This document shows, in pieces, positions 7,883-15,786 of a stretch of DNA of 64,000 nucleotides (positions are counted from its first letter, which is position 1; each line of letters opens with the position of its first letter). The DNA comes from Pseudomonadota bacterium. Lineage in GTDB: Bacteria > Myxococcota_A > Polyangia > Polyangiales > Polyangiaceae. The notes below the pieces were generated by a model. That model made no database searches, was not told where the DNA came from, and was given only the letters and a program-made list of their open reading frames with translations. Position numbers and translations under genes: made by a program. The DNA lies in NCBI GenBank assembly GCA_023423895.1, contig JAFAER010000024.1:1-64000 (forward strand), written 5' to 3'.

Positions 7883-9445
7883 ATGGCCGCTGCCGCCTCT
7901 ACCAACGATCTCGAGCCGAAGTCCCCGTCTGGCGCGCCACCGCCCCCCGAAGGGTCGGAGCCGAAGCTCGGGTTCTTCGAGACGATGCAGACGTTTCCGC
8001 GCTCCTTCTGGATGGGGTGCGGCATCGAGATGTGGGAGCGCCTCGCGTATTACGGCGTGCGCCAGGTCATCGGCCTTTACATCGCGCAGGCCGACGATCC
8101 GAACGGCCTTCATTTCACGCAGGCGCAGAAGGGCACGATCTTCTTCTGGTGGGCGCTCGTGCAGTCGCTCGTCCCCATGGTCAGCGGCGGCGTCACCGAT
8201 CGCTACGGGTACAAGAAGACGATCGTCGCCTCGGTCCTCTTCACGATGACCGGCTACTCTCTCATGGGCACGCAGCACAGCTTCGGCGGCTTCATGGCGG
8301 GCTGTCTCGTGCTGGCGTTCGGCACCGCGATCTTCAAGCCGGGCATCCAGGGCACGCTCGCGCAGTCGATGTCGAAGAAGAACTCCAGCGTCGGCTGGGG
8401 ATTCTTCTACTGGCTGGTGAACGTGGGCGCGTTCATCGGGCCGTTCTACGCCGCGTTCATGCGCGGCAAGGGCTGGCCGTTCGTCTTCTTCGGCTCCGCG
8501 CTCGTCATGGCGTTCAACCTGCCGATGCTCCTCACGTACAAGGAGGTCGACTCGGGAGCGGACAAGAACAAGCCGATCGGACGCGTCGTCATCGACACGG
8601 TCGGCAACTTCTTCGGCAGTCCGAAGCTGATGCTGGTCGTGGTGCTCTTCAGCGGCTTCTGGATGATGCTCTACCAGCTCTGGGATCTGATGCCGAACTT
8701 CTACACGGACTGGGTCGACTCGACCGTGTTCGTGCAGAACAACTCGTGGCTCCCGAGCAATTGGGTCACCAGCAACGACATCCGCGGCGCGCAGCTGAAG
8801 CAGGAGATCGCGCTCAACATCAACGCCTGCCTCATCGTCGGCTTCGTCATCCCGATGTCGTTCCTCGTGGCGCGCATCCGCGTCATGACCTCGATCACGA
8901 TCGGCGTCCTCATCGCGACGATCGGAACGGTCATCTATGGAACGTCGCCGAGCCTCTACATCTGCGCGCTGGGCATCGTCTTCTTCTCGCTCGGCGAGAT
9001 GCTGACGGGCCCGAAGAAGACGGAGTACTTCGCGCTCATCGCGCCGAAGGGCAAGAAGGCGCTCTATCTCGGCTACGTCAACATCCCCGTCGCGATCGGC
9101 CAGAGCGTCGGCGCGAAGATCGCTGCATGGCAGTACGGAACGTACGGCGAAAAGGCGATGCTCTCGCTGCGCTACCTCGTCGAGAAGACCTCGTTCGCGC
9201 AGGGGCGCACGTGGGACGGCGACGTGGGCACCCTCGAGGCGGTGGCCGGGGTCGAGCGCAAGGTCGCGTTCGCGACGCTCGTGAAGGAGCTCGGCCAGGA
9301 TCCCAACGCCGTGAATCAGCTTCTCTGGACGACGTACCGTCCGTTCCAGGTCTGGTACCCGTTCGCGATCATCGGCGTCTGCTCGCTGATCGGCATCCTC
9401 ACGTTCTCTCAGGTGAGCAAGCGCTGGAAGGACATGGACGTCTGA
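7883..9445 (+). CDS. POT/PTR2-family proton-coupled peptide transporter
   Basis: A 520-residue inner-membrane MFS transporter of the proton-dependent oligopeptide family. The N-terminal soluble tail (about 35 residues) is followed by SFWMGCGIEMWERLAYYGVR, with the family ExxER-like element, and FGTAIFKPGIQGTLAQSM, resembling the PTR2 signature. About 12-14 membrane segments follow. The predicted substrates are di- and tripeptides taken up with protons. ATG 7883 is chosen; an in-frame ATG at 7865 would add six residues. The gene is divergent from the L,D-transpeptidase across a 215-bp gap, so the promoter must lie there. Confidence 0.92.
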   Translation: MAAAASTNDLEPKSPSGAPPPPEGSEPKLGFFETMQTFPRSFWMGCGIEMWERLAYYGVRQVIGLYIAQADDPNGLHFTQAQKGTIFFWWALVQSLVPMVSGGVTDRYGYKKTIVASVLFTMTGYSLMGTQHSFGGFMAGCLVLAFGTAIFKPGIQGTLAQSMSKKNSSVGWGFFYWLVNVGAFIGPFYAAFMRGKGWPFVFFGSALVMAFNLPMLLTYKEVDSGADKNKPIGRVVIDTVGNFFGSPKLMLVVVLFSGFWMMLYQLWDLMPNFYTDWVDSTVFVQNNSWLPSNWVTSNDIRGAQLKQEIALNINACLIVGFVIPMSFLVARIRVMTSITIGVLIATIGTVIYGTSPSLYICALGIVFFSLGEMLTGPKKTEYFALIAPKGKKALYLGYVNIPVAIGQSVGAKIAAWQYGTYGEKAMLSLRYLVEKTSFAQGRTWDGDVGTLEAVAGVERKVAFATLVKELGQDPNAVNQLLWTTYRPFQVWYPFAIIGVCSLIGILTFSQVSKRWKDMDV

Positions 9446-9497
9446 TCGTCGCGGAGGGGAGGCGCGCGCGTCGATCTCGTGGCATCTTCGCCCTCCG

Positions 9498-10517
9498 GTG
9501 AGCATCCGCGTCGTGGATTTTCTGGCGCGTGGATCGACGAGGCTGATGGCCGTGAGCATGAGCGCCGTCGCGATGCTCTCGTTCGCGACCATCGCACGCG
9601 CCGACGTCGGTCCCGTTGCCGCGTTCGAATGGGAAGCGCCGGAGGGGTGTCCGTCCGAGGCTTCGGTGAAGGAGTCCGTACGTGTCCTCGTACGGAACGA
9701 GCCCGCTCGTGGCGGGATGCGCATCCGAGCCGTCGCAACGGCGGGCTCCCCGTGGAGGGCGAACATCCGCATGGAGCACGAGAACGAGCGTGGCGAACGC
9801 GAGCTCGCGGCTTCCTCCTGCGAGGCGCTCGGCCAAGCCGTTGCGCTCGTCGTCGCACTCGCGATCGATCGGGCGGAGACGGCGCCGTCCGAAGCCGAGC
9901 CCACATCGTCCGTAGCCGTTTCGGTCCCCGTCACGCCGACGACGCCCCGAGCCGAAAGGCCGAGCGATTCGCGTCCCGGCGATGCTTCACGGCTCGCGAC
10001 CCACGCCGGCCTTGCCGTGAGAAGCGGGCTCGTCCCATCCGCCGCGCCGGGCATGGAGCTTGGGATGGCGTGGACCCGAGGCGCGCTCGAGATCGCGGTG
10101 ACTGCGGCGCTGTTCGCGCGCTCCTCGATCACGACACGCGGACCGGACGTCGGCACGTCGAGAAGCGCGACCGGCTCGTTCTTGCTCGCGACGGCCCAGG
10201 CTCGTGTCGGCTGGAGCTTCGGCCCGACGCCGGCCATCCGGGTTGTGCCCTTTGGTGGGATCGGGCTTGCCTACCTCCGCGGAGATGGACGCGGGGTCGA
10301 TGTCGTCGAGGAGGCCGCGGACTGGCTCCCGATGCCTCTCGCGGGGGTCGAGGGGCGCGTCCGCCTCGGGCGGAGCTTCGAGCCGTACGTCACGTTCGAC
10401 GCGGGGCTTCCGCTCGGACGCTCGAGCTTCCAGGTACGCGAGATGAACGGGCCGGTGTTCCGTCCGGAGGTCGTTTCGCTGCACGCGAGCGGCGGTGTGC
10501 GCTTCCTTCTCTTCTGA
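9498..10517 (+). CDS. Predicted outer-membrane beta-barrel-like protein
   Basis: A 339-residue exported protein starting at GTG 9498. A signal peptide (MAVSMSAVAMLSFATIARA) precedes a first domain with CPSEASVKESVRVLV and SCEALGQAVALVVALAIDRA, then a Pro/Thr/Ser linker (about residues 140-180). The last 160 residues alternate hydrophobic and polar residues in beta-strand fashion (VGWSFGPTPAIRVVPFGGIGLAYL) and end in a Phe (VRFLLF), as outer-membrane barrels usually do. The same two-part layout is common in genes placed before ECF sigma factors in myxobacteria. The gene starts 52 bp after the transporter stop and runs into the sigma factor region, suggesting an envelope-stress operon. Confidence 0.75.
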   Translation: MSIRVVDFLARGSTRLMAVSMSAVAMLSFATIARADVGPVAAFEWEAPEGCPSEASVKESVRVLVRNEPARGGMRIRAVATAGSPWRANIRMEHENERGERELAASSCEALGQAVALVVALAIDRAETAPSEAEPTSSVAVSVPVTPTTPRAERPSDSRPGDASRLATHAGLAVRSGLVPSAAPGMELGMAWTRGALEIAVTAALFARSSITTRGPDVGTSRSATGSFLLATAQARVGWSFGPTPAIRVVPFGGIGLAYLRGDGRGVDVVEEAADWLPMPLAGVEGRVRLGRSFEPYVTFDAGLPLGRSSFQVREMNGPVFRPEVVSLHASGGVRFLLF

Positions 10518-10566
10518 GGCGTTTTCCGTGACGGGCGAGCTCGAGGTCGGACACTACGCGCATGGA

Positions 10567-11223
10567 ATGGTCGACGGCTCGACAGGGCATCCGGACGGCG
10601 CGCGGCTTCATCCGCGCCCGGGCGCCGATCTGCCGGCCGTCGACCTGGTGCCACCCGTGCCGGGCGCGCCCGTTCCGGCAGCGAGCGCAGAGCACGACTT
10701 CCTGGCGGTGTACGATGCCTATGTCGACTTCGTCTGGAGAACCGCTCGGCGTCTCGGTGTCGACGCAGGCTCCATCGACGACGTCGTCCAGGAGACGTTC
10801 CTCGTCGTGCACAGGCGGCTCGCGACGGAGCAGATTCGATCGCTGCGCGGATGGCTCTACGGCATCGCCGTCGCGGTGGTGCGGAATCATCGCCGGACGC
10901 TCCGCCGCAAGAGCCCGCATCTCGGGAAAGGCGCGGACTTCCCGATGAGTCCGGACGAGCTCGCAGACGGGGCGAAGGGGCCGTTCGACATGGCGCGAGA
11001 GGCCGAGGCGAGCCGTCTCTTGCACGAGCTGCTCGCGAAGCTCGATGACGAGAAGCGCGAAGTGTTCGTCCTCGTCGAGCTCGAGGAGCTCACCGTTCCG
11101 GAGGTTGCCGAAGCGCTCGACGTGAATCCGAATACGGTCTCGTCGCGTCTCCGGCTTTCTCGCGCCGAGTTCGAAGAGGCAGCACGGCGCTACCGCGCCC
11201 GTGACGAGTGGAGGTTGAAGTGA
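10567..11223 (+). CDS. ECF-family RNA polymerase sigma factor
   Basis: A 218-residue sigma-70 family protein. Region 2 (about residues 45-115) contains FLAVYDAYVDFVWRTARRLG and DDVVQETFLVVHRR, the -10-recognition helices. Region 4 (about 160-215) contains LLAKLDDEKREVFVLVELEE and the helix-turn-helix TVPEVAEALDVNPNTVSSRL. No C-terminal extension. The frame is open back to 10495, inside the previous gene; ATG 10567 gives a normal ECF length plus a short Pro-rich tail, and GTG 10528 is possible. The downstream gene begins at a GTGA overlapping its stop, so the two are translationally coupled, as usual for an ECF sigma and its partner. Confidence 0.92.
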   Translation: MVDGSTGHPDGARLHPRPGADLPAVDLVPPVPGAPVPAASAEHDFLAVYDAYVDFVWRTARRLGVDAGSIDDVVQETFLVVHRRLATEQIRSLRGWLYGIAVAVVRNHRRTLRRKSPHLGKGADFPMSPDELADGAKGPFDMAREAEASRLLHELLAKLDDEKREVFVLVELEELTVPEVAEALDVNPNTVSSRLRLSRAEFEEAARRYRARDEWRLK

Positions 11224-12332
11224 GCTCGCTTTCACCCGAGACGCGCGCGTTGATCGACGCCGCCGGCGACGCCGACCGCCCGACCGCAGAGGAGCGCGCT
11301 CGTCTTCGTGAAGCGCTCGTCACGCGGCTGGGCATCAGCGCAGCCGTCGCTACGACGACCGCAGCGCTGACGAACGGAGTCGTCGCTGGCGGCACCGGTG
11401 CAACGAGCACGATCGGCGCCGCGAGCAGCACCGCCGGCGTGGCAGGCCCCGGCACGGCGGCCACCACCGGCGTCGGTGGCGCGACCGCGGTAGGCGGCGC
11501 GACGGCGATTGGCGGCGTGGGCGGCGCGACGGCGGTAGGCGTTGGCGGCGCGGTGACCACAGCCGGGGCGGCCGCGGCGATTGCAGGCGTGACCAAGGCG
11601 AGCGTCGCGGTGACCGGGATCTCCGTCGCGATGAAGATCGCAGGCGTAGCGGTGATCGCATCTGCCCTGGCCTTCACCGCGGTGGCGGCGTCGACCTCCG
11701 AAGTGCCGCCGGCTCCGCAGGCGACGAGCTCGCGGCAGGCACCGCCGCCCGGTGTGCCTCTCGGCGCAGGCGAGCGGCCCGCGGCGGCGATCGCGCCGGG
11801 CATCCCAGGCGAAAAGGAGCCGGGAGAGCTCGCGCCGCCCGCGGCCGCGACGATGCTCGGTTCTGCGGATCCGGAATCCGTACCGACAGCGAGAGCGCCG
11901 GTTGCGATGACCGGCACCGGCAAGAACGGCAAGAAGGAGAGGAACGCCCCTGCGCTCGCGCCGGAGAGCCTCGCGGAGCCGGCTCCCGCTGTCCCGTCGG
12001 AGACCTCGGTCACCATGTCGGAAGAGCCCGCGGCGGACGGACCGTCGGCGCCCGCCAACGAGAGCACCATCGCTGCCGAGACCGCGCTTCTCCGGCGAGC
12101 TCACGCGCTCCTCGTCGGCGGCAACGCCTCCGGCGCGCTCGGGCTTCTCGACGAGCACGCGCGCACCTTTCCGAATGGCATCCTCCTCGAAGAGCGGGAG
12201 GCAGAGCGGGTCGCCGCCCTCTGCGCCGCAGGTCAGGTCGAGCGTGCCCGGGCAGAGGCGACGAGGTTCATCGCCGCTCATCCCGGTTCGGCTCTGATTT
12301 CTCGCGTGAGACGCCAGTGCGAAGCGCGCTGA
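11220..12332 (+). CDS. ECF-coupled Ala/Gly-rich membrane protein, possible anti-sigma
   Basis: A 370-residue protein starting at GTG 11220, which overlaps the sigma factor stop. A perfect GGAGG sits 5 nt upstream, inside the sigma gene, and decides the start. The N-terminal 40 residues are charged. A low-complexity Gly/Ala/Thr stretch follows (about residues 45-125, repeated GGATAVGG units), then one hydrophobic segment (about 135-160, IAGVAVIASALAFTAVAA), a Pro/Ala linker, and a helical C-terminus (LLRRAHALLVGGNASGALGL ... ARAEATRFIAAHPGSALISR) that reads like a TPR pair. Position and topology suggest a sigma regulator or envelope sensor. There is no zinc-binding anti-sigma motif. Confidence 0.75.
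   Translation: MSSLSPETRALIDAAGDADRPTAEERARLREALVTRLGISAAVATTTAALTNGVVAGGTGATSTIGAASSTAGVAGPGTAATTGVGGATAVGGATAIGGVGGATAVGVGGAVTTAGAAAAIAGVTKASVAVTGISVAMKIAGVAVIASALAFTAVAASTSEVPPAPQATSSRQAPPPGVPLGAGERPAAAIAPGIPGEKEPGELAPPAAATMLGSADPESVPTARAPVAMTGTGKNGKKERNAPALAPESLAEPAPAVPSETSVTMSEEPAADGPSAPANESTIAAETALLRRAHALLVGGNASGALGLLDEHARTFPNGILLEEREAERVAALCAAGQVERARAEATRFIAAHPGSALISRVRRQCEAR
11470..11552 (+). repeat. Gly-Ala-Thr coding microrepeat
   Basis: Imperfect tandem copies of a GGCGGCGCGACGGCG-like unit inside the ECF-coupled gene, encoding repeated GGATAVGG/GGATAIGG. Such a tract can change length by slippage without breaking the frame. Confidence 0.55.
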
Positions 12333-12880
12333 GATACCTGCCGGCGGGAATCGTCGCCGCCACCTGTGTTTCGGTCTTCGCGGCCATCATCTCGTGTGGC
12401 CCGCCCGAGCTGTTCCTCGGAGCGTTTCATCCGCTTTCTGACGGCGCGTCCGACGCGCCTCCGCTCGCGGAAGACGCGTCTGTGGGCGACGCGTTGTTCT
12501 CGCTCGAGGACGGCGCGCCTCTGGGCGACGCGTCCGAAGCGACCTCATGTCCAGCTGCTTTCACCGACGCTGCCGCGGCGATGACCAACCTGTTCCAGGA
12601 CCCATCGTGTCGCGGATGCGTGATGAGCTCCTGCTGCTCGACGGTGACGGCGTGCTTCCTGGAGCACGACGATGCCGGAGTGCGGTGCGAGCTCTATGTG
12701 CGTTGCCTCGTCGATTGTCGCGCCATTACCGTTGTTGTCGACGGGGGCGGGGCCCCAGACGGAAGCGGGGACGCAAGCGTGCCGAGCTGCGAGCTCGCAT
12801 GCAGCCATGTGGCGGGCTCCACGCTCTATTCGGAGCTGGAGGCGTGCGCCGCTGCGACGTGCTCGTGTCAGCCCTTCTGA
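12317..12880 (+). CDS. Cys-rich secreted lipoprotein, unknown function
   Basis: A 187-residue protein starting at GTG 12317, overlapping the end of the previous gene by 16 nt. The signal peptide ends in the lipobox AIISC. An Asp/Ala-rich linker with DASVGD/DASEA elements follows, then a Cys-rich domain (about residues 80-187) with roughly 13 cysteines, including CRGCVMSSCCSTVTACFLEH and CAAATCSCQPF. The many paired Cys suggest a disulphide-stabilised extracellular domain of the type common in myxobacterial lipoproteins. The overlap places it in the sigma-factor operon. No enzymatic motif is visible. Confidence 0.75.
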   Translation: MRSALRYLPAGIVAATCVSVFAAIISCGPPELFLGAFHPLSDGASDAPPLAEDASVGDALFSLEDGAPLGDASEATSCPAAFTDAAAAMTNLFQDPSCRGCVMSSCCSTVTACFLEHDDAGVRCELYVRCLVDCRAITVVVDGGGAPDGSGDASVPSCELACSHVAGSTLYSELEACAAATCSCQPF

Positions 12881-12967
12881 GCGAGCGTGCGAATTTCGTG
12901 ATCGATCGCCGTCGAGCCGGTCACCACCCGAACGCGCGCGCAATGCAGCGTCGCTTCGGAGGTGATC

Positions 12968-13396
12968 ATGAGGACAGAGAGCTGGATCTATGTTGCCGTC
13001 TTGCTTGCGGCGAGCGCCGGATGCACCGGCCTCCTGACGGACGGCGGGAACAGCGATGACGACGACGTGCCACCGCCGTCGAACGCGCCTGCGTCGGCGG
13101 CCGCGGCCTTCATCGACGATGCATCGGCGCCGCCGGTGCCTCCGTTCATGGACGATGCGTCGCTTCCTCCGCCGAAGGGTGGACCGTACCCGTCCGATGC
13201 CGGTACATGGGCTACTCCGCCGACCGCGTACGATGCCGGTCTGTACCACGACGCGTCGGCTCCTCCTCCTCCGCCGGAGCCGAATGACGCCGGGATCGAC
13301 TACGACGCCTGGGCGCCTCCGCCGACGTGTGGAGCATACGACGACGCGTCGGCTCCTCCTCCTCCTCCGCCGGAGCCGAATGACGCCGGGATCTAG
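12968..13396 (+). CDS. Pro-rich repeat lipoprotein, probably cut short by an in-repeat stop
   Basis: A 142-residue lipoprotein. ATG 12968 has GGAGG 5 nt upstream. The signal ends in the lipobox ASAGC. The mature protein is low complexity: Asp/Ala/Pro repeats of the type DDASAPPPPPEPNDAGI, with two near-identical 50-bp DNA copies. The reading frame ends at TAG 13394-13396, where the repeat pattern expects a Tyr or Asp codon. In the same frame the repeat resumes directly after (DDASAPPPTSGWSDAGL) and ends at TGA 13448-13450, so the stop looks like a recent nonsense change. The function is unknown; it is probably a surface spacer. Confidence 0.7.
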   Translation: MRTESWIYVAVLLAASAGCTGLLTDGGNSDDDDVPPPSNAPASAAAAFIDDASAPPVPPFMDDASLPPPKGGPYPSDAGTWATPPTAYDAGLYHDASAPPPPPEPNDAGIDYDAWAPPPTCGAYDDASAPPPPPPEPNDAGI

Positions 13397-13450
13397 GACG
13401 ACGCGTCGGCGCCTCCGCCGACGAGTGGTTGGAGCGATGCCGGGCTCTGA
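13248..13450 (+). repeat. Coding tandem repeat of about 50 bp in the Pro-rich lipoprotein
   Basis: Copies at 13248-13297 and 13341-13393 are identical apart from one extra CCT codon in the second. A third, shorter and diverged copy starts at 13397, immediately after the TAG stop. The array spans the present end of the gene. Confidence 0.7.
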
Positions 13451-13693
13451 TTCTCGATCGGCTTTGAAGCCTCGCCAGCACGCGCGCGCATCCCGCGCTG
13501 CATGCGCGCGCCTTCCACCGAAGGCATGAAGGGTCGGTCTGCGCTCCTCGCGAGGGGATGACCAACTGCTGCCGTTCGGCATCACGGGCCGAGTGCCGTG
13601 GTGTCGGACGTTGTCGCGCAGGCGCGCATCTCTTTGTTTTGAGACGCGGATTTTGTGGCGACGGCGGAAGAGCTTCTCGTCATCATCAAAGGC

Positions 13694-14833
13694 ATGAGCC
13701 TCGCCCGCGCGCTTCTGTCAGTGTCGTTCGCTTCGTGTCTCGCGCTCATTGCCTGCGGGAGCGACAGCGGTTCGGGCTTCGACGGGAACGAGGGCAACGG
13801 GGCTGGCGGCGGAGGCGGAGAGGGATCGTCCGGCGGCTTCGGATCGAGCGGTAACAACGGTGAGGGTGACGATGACGGCGGCGGCGCGACGTGCGCTGCC
13901 AGCGTCGCGCAGACCACGAAGCCGAAGGTCGACATCATCTTCGTCATCGACAACTCCGGCAGCATGGGCGAGGAGATGGCCCAGGTGCAGGCGAACATCA
14001 ACACGTTCGCCGGTAAGATCGGCGGCAGCGGCCTCGACTACCAGGTCATCTTCATCGTCCGGAAGGGGACGAGCAATCTCAGGATCTGCGTCCCCGAGCC
14101 GCTCGCGGGGCCAGGCTGCGCGGACAACCCGCCCCTCTTCCGCCACATCGATCAGAGCGTCGCGAGCGACAATTCGCTGTCGCTCATCCTGAGCACCTAC
14201 GACAGCGGGAGCGCGAACCTCGCCTGGGGCCAGTACCTCCGCAGTGACGCCTTCAAGGTGTTCGTCGGCGTCTCCGATGACGGCAGCAGCGACATGAACG
14301 CGAACACGTTCGACGCGGATCTCATCGCGAAGGGGGCCGGGCAGTTCGGCACGGCCCAGCAGCGCAGCTACGTCTATCACGCCATCTGCTCGTGGAGGCC
14401 GGGCACGACACCGCCGTCCAACGATCGCTGCGATACCTCCGACGGCAACGGCATCCAGTACCAGAACATCGCACTCCTCACCGGCGGCATCATCGACTCG
14501 GTCTGCAAGACGGACTACTCGAGCGTGCTCGACAACATCGGCAAGGGCATCGTCGATCGGCTCGCCTGCGAGCTCGGCTACCCGACCGCGGAGGCCGCAG
14601 ATCCGACGAAGGTGCAGGTCCGCTTCACCCCTGCGGGTGGAGGCGCTGCTCAGACGCTCGTGCAGGTCACCGACGCCTCGAAGTGCGACTCGAACCCGAA
14701 CGGCTGGTACTACGACGATCCGAGCAAGCCGGCGAAGATCGTCCTCTGCAAGGGCATCTGCGACACCGCGAACGCGGGCCAGGGCTCGAAGATCGAAGCC
14801 CTCGTCGGCTGCAAGGGCGCCGGCCCGAAGTAG
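13694..14833 (+). CDS. von Willebrand factor A-domain lipoprotein
   Basis: A 379-residue lipoprotein starting at ATG 13694 (GTG 13655 in frame would add 13 residues that are not signal-like). The lipobox is LIACG. A Gly/Ser-rich linker (about residues 22-65) leads into a vWA domain starting at KPKVDIIFVIDNSGSMGEEM, which has the complete MIDAS DxSxS motif for a divalent metal. Later elements AFKVFVGVSDDGSSDM and LLTGGIIDSVCKTDYSSVL fit the rest of the fold. Several Cys pairs in the second half suggest disulphides. It is predicted to bind ligands or proteins at the cell surface. Confidence 0.88.
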   Translation: MSLARALLSVSFASCLALIACGSDSGSGFDGNEGNGAGGGGGEGSSGGFGSSGNNGEGDDDGGGATCAASVAQTTKPKVDIIFVIDNSGSMGEEMAQVQANINTFAGKIGGSGLDYQVIFIVRKGTSNLRICVPEPLAGPGCADNPPLFRHIDQSVASDNSLSLILSTYDSGSANLAWGQYLRSDAFKVFVGVSDDGSSDMNANTFDADLIAKGAGQFGTAQQRSYVYHAICSWRPGTTPPSNDRCDTSDGNGIQYQNIALLTGGIIDSVCKTDYSSVLDNIGKGIVDRLACELGYPTAEAADPTKVQVRFTPAGGGAAQTLVQVTDASKCDSNPNGWYYDDPSKPAKIVLCKGICDTANAGQGSKIEALVGCKGAGPK

Positions 14834-14859
14834 CCTTTGGCTGCTGCGCGTTGAGCGAG

Positions 14860-14990
14860 CGCCTCGAGTGATGCGCTTGATTCGCGTTGCTTTGGTTGAT
14901 GCCCGTTGAGTGATGCGCCCTGGGTGATGTGCGTCGAGTAGCGTGCCCTCGTGACGTGTCCTGAGTGACGTGTCCTAAGGTGATGGCCTT
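14860..14990. repeat. Degenerate short tandem repeat array
   Basis: A run of diverged units of about 14-16 bp of the form GAGTGATGCGC / GAGTGACGTGTCCT. The clearest pair is two exact copies of GTGACGTGTCCT near 14951 and 14965. No function is evident. Confidence 0.45.
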
Positions 14991-15034
14991 AGCGCCCACG
15001 CCTACGCCGCACCAGAGATCGAGATCGCCGGAAG

Positions 15035-15547
15035 ACAGGGAGACAGGGAGAGACTTTTCAAAGGGGGTCGTTTCGGTTCGTTGCGCGTTCCGACCTGGGG
15101 CGTCTCGAGGTGGCACAGGGAGGAAGGGAGACGCGGAGGATCCAGAGGGGACTTTTCCCTGCTGCTGGTCACTTCGCGGACCCGTCGGGGCTTGATGAGA
15201 GGCGCTCGATGCGAGCCGCGCTGGCAAGCGGCGAAGCTCGATGCAAGGACGCGGAGTCGCTCGACGCGAGTTGCTTGGCAAGCGGCGAAGCTCGATGCGA
15301 GGCGTCTCGGCGAGCGGGGCAGGTGCGAGCTTTGGTATATGCAGAGTGCATGAGGGGTCCAGCCCTCGGGACCTCGTCGCGATTGGAGGGCGAGCGGAGA
15401 GTGAGGCGTCGGCGCAACCCTCCCCGACTCTGGATCCTCCGTGTCTCCCATCCTCCCTGTGCACCTTCAGGCGCAACGAACGTCACGACGGCACAGATCG
15501 CCACGAGCCCCAAACCCCCCTCTCCCTGCTCTCTCTGTCTCCCTGTG
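15035..15547. repeat. Large imperfect inverted repeat around a tandem duplication
   Basis: Three segments pair in nested order. 15113-15147 matches the reverse complement of 15428-15462 at 33 of 35 bases. 15076-15086 pairs perfectly with 15471-15481. 15035-15052 resembles the complement of 15520-15547. The 280-bp interior holds a duplication of about 54 bp (starting near 15203 and 15258), with a 23-bp exact core at 15222-15244 and 15276-15298. There is no open frame and no transposase nearby. It could be a MITE-like non-autonomous element or a large structured RNA. Confidence 0.7.
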
Positions 15548-15576
15548 AAAAATCTCGTCTCCCGAGCCAGCGGGAA

Positions 15577-15712
15577 CGATGAGCGGGACGACGACGAGCG
15601 GGACGGCGACGCGGAGGCGGACGACGAGCGGGACGGGGACGCGGAGGGCAGACGGCAACGAGGAGGACGGACGACGAGCGGGACGCCGACGAGCCGGGAT
15701 GACCCGGCCGGT
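15577..15712. repeat. GC-rich tandem repeat
   Basis: Imperfect tandem units built on GACGACGAGCGGGACGGCGA, alternating with GCGGAGG spacers. It lies just outside the right arm of the inverted repeat, downstream of phaC. Confidence 0.6.
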
Positions 15713-15786
15713 AGCAACGATGCGAGCGGAACGGAGAGCGAGTGACCGCGCGGACGCGTGGCGGACACGGCGCCGCCGTTGGTGCG

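Larger units (their letters stand above)
14834..15786. other. Repeat-dense non-coding stretch
   Basis: About 950 bp between convergent genes. No open frame has gene-like composition. From left to right it holds short degenerate repeats (14860-14990), a large imperfect inverted repeat with an internal tandem duplication (15035-15547), and a GC-rich tandem tract (15577-15712). Each is listed separately. Confidence 0.7.

Noticed and set aside
7868..10237. 789-codon minus-strand open frame
   Set aside because: It covers the POT transporter and barrel-like genes in antisense; composition is Arg/Glu/His noise.
15035..15547. Possible retron msr-msd or group II intron
   Set aside because: Inverted arms and structure recall a retron, but there is no reverse transcriptase gene nearby; phaC and a vWA gene flank the gap.
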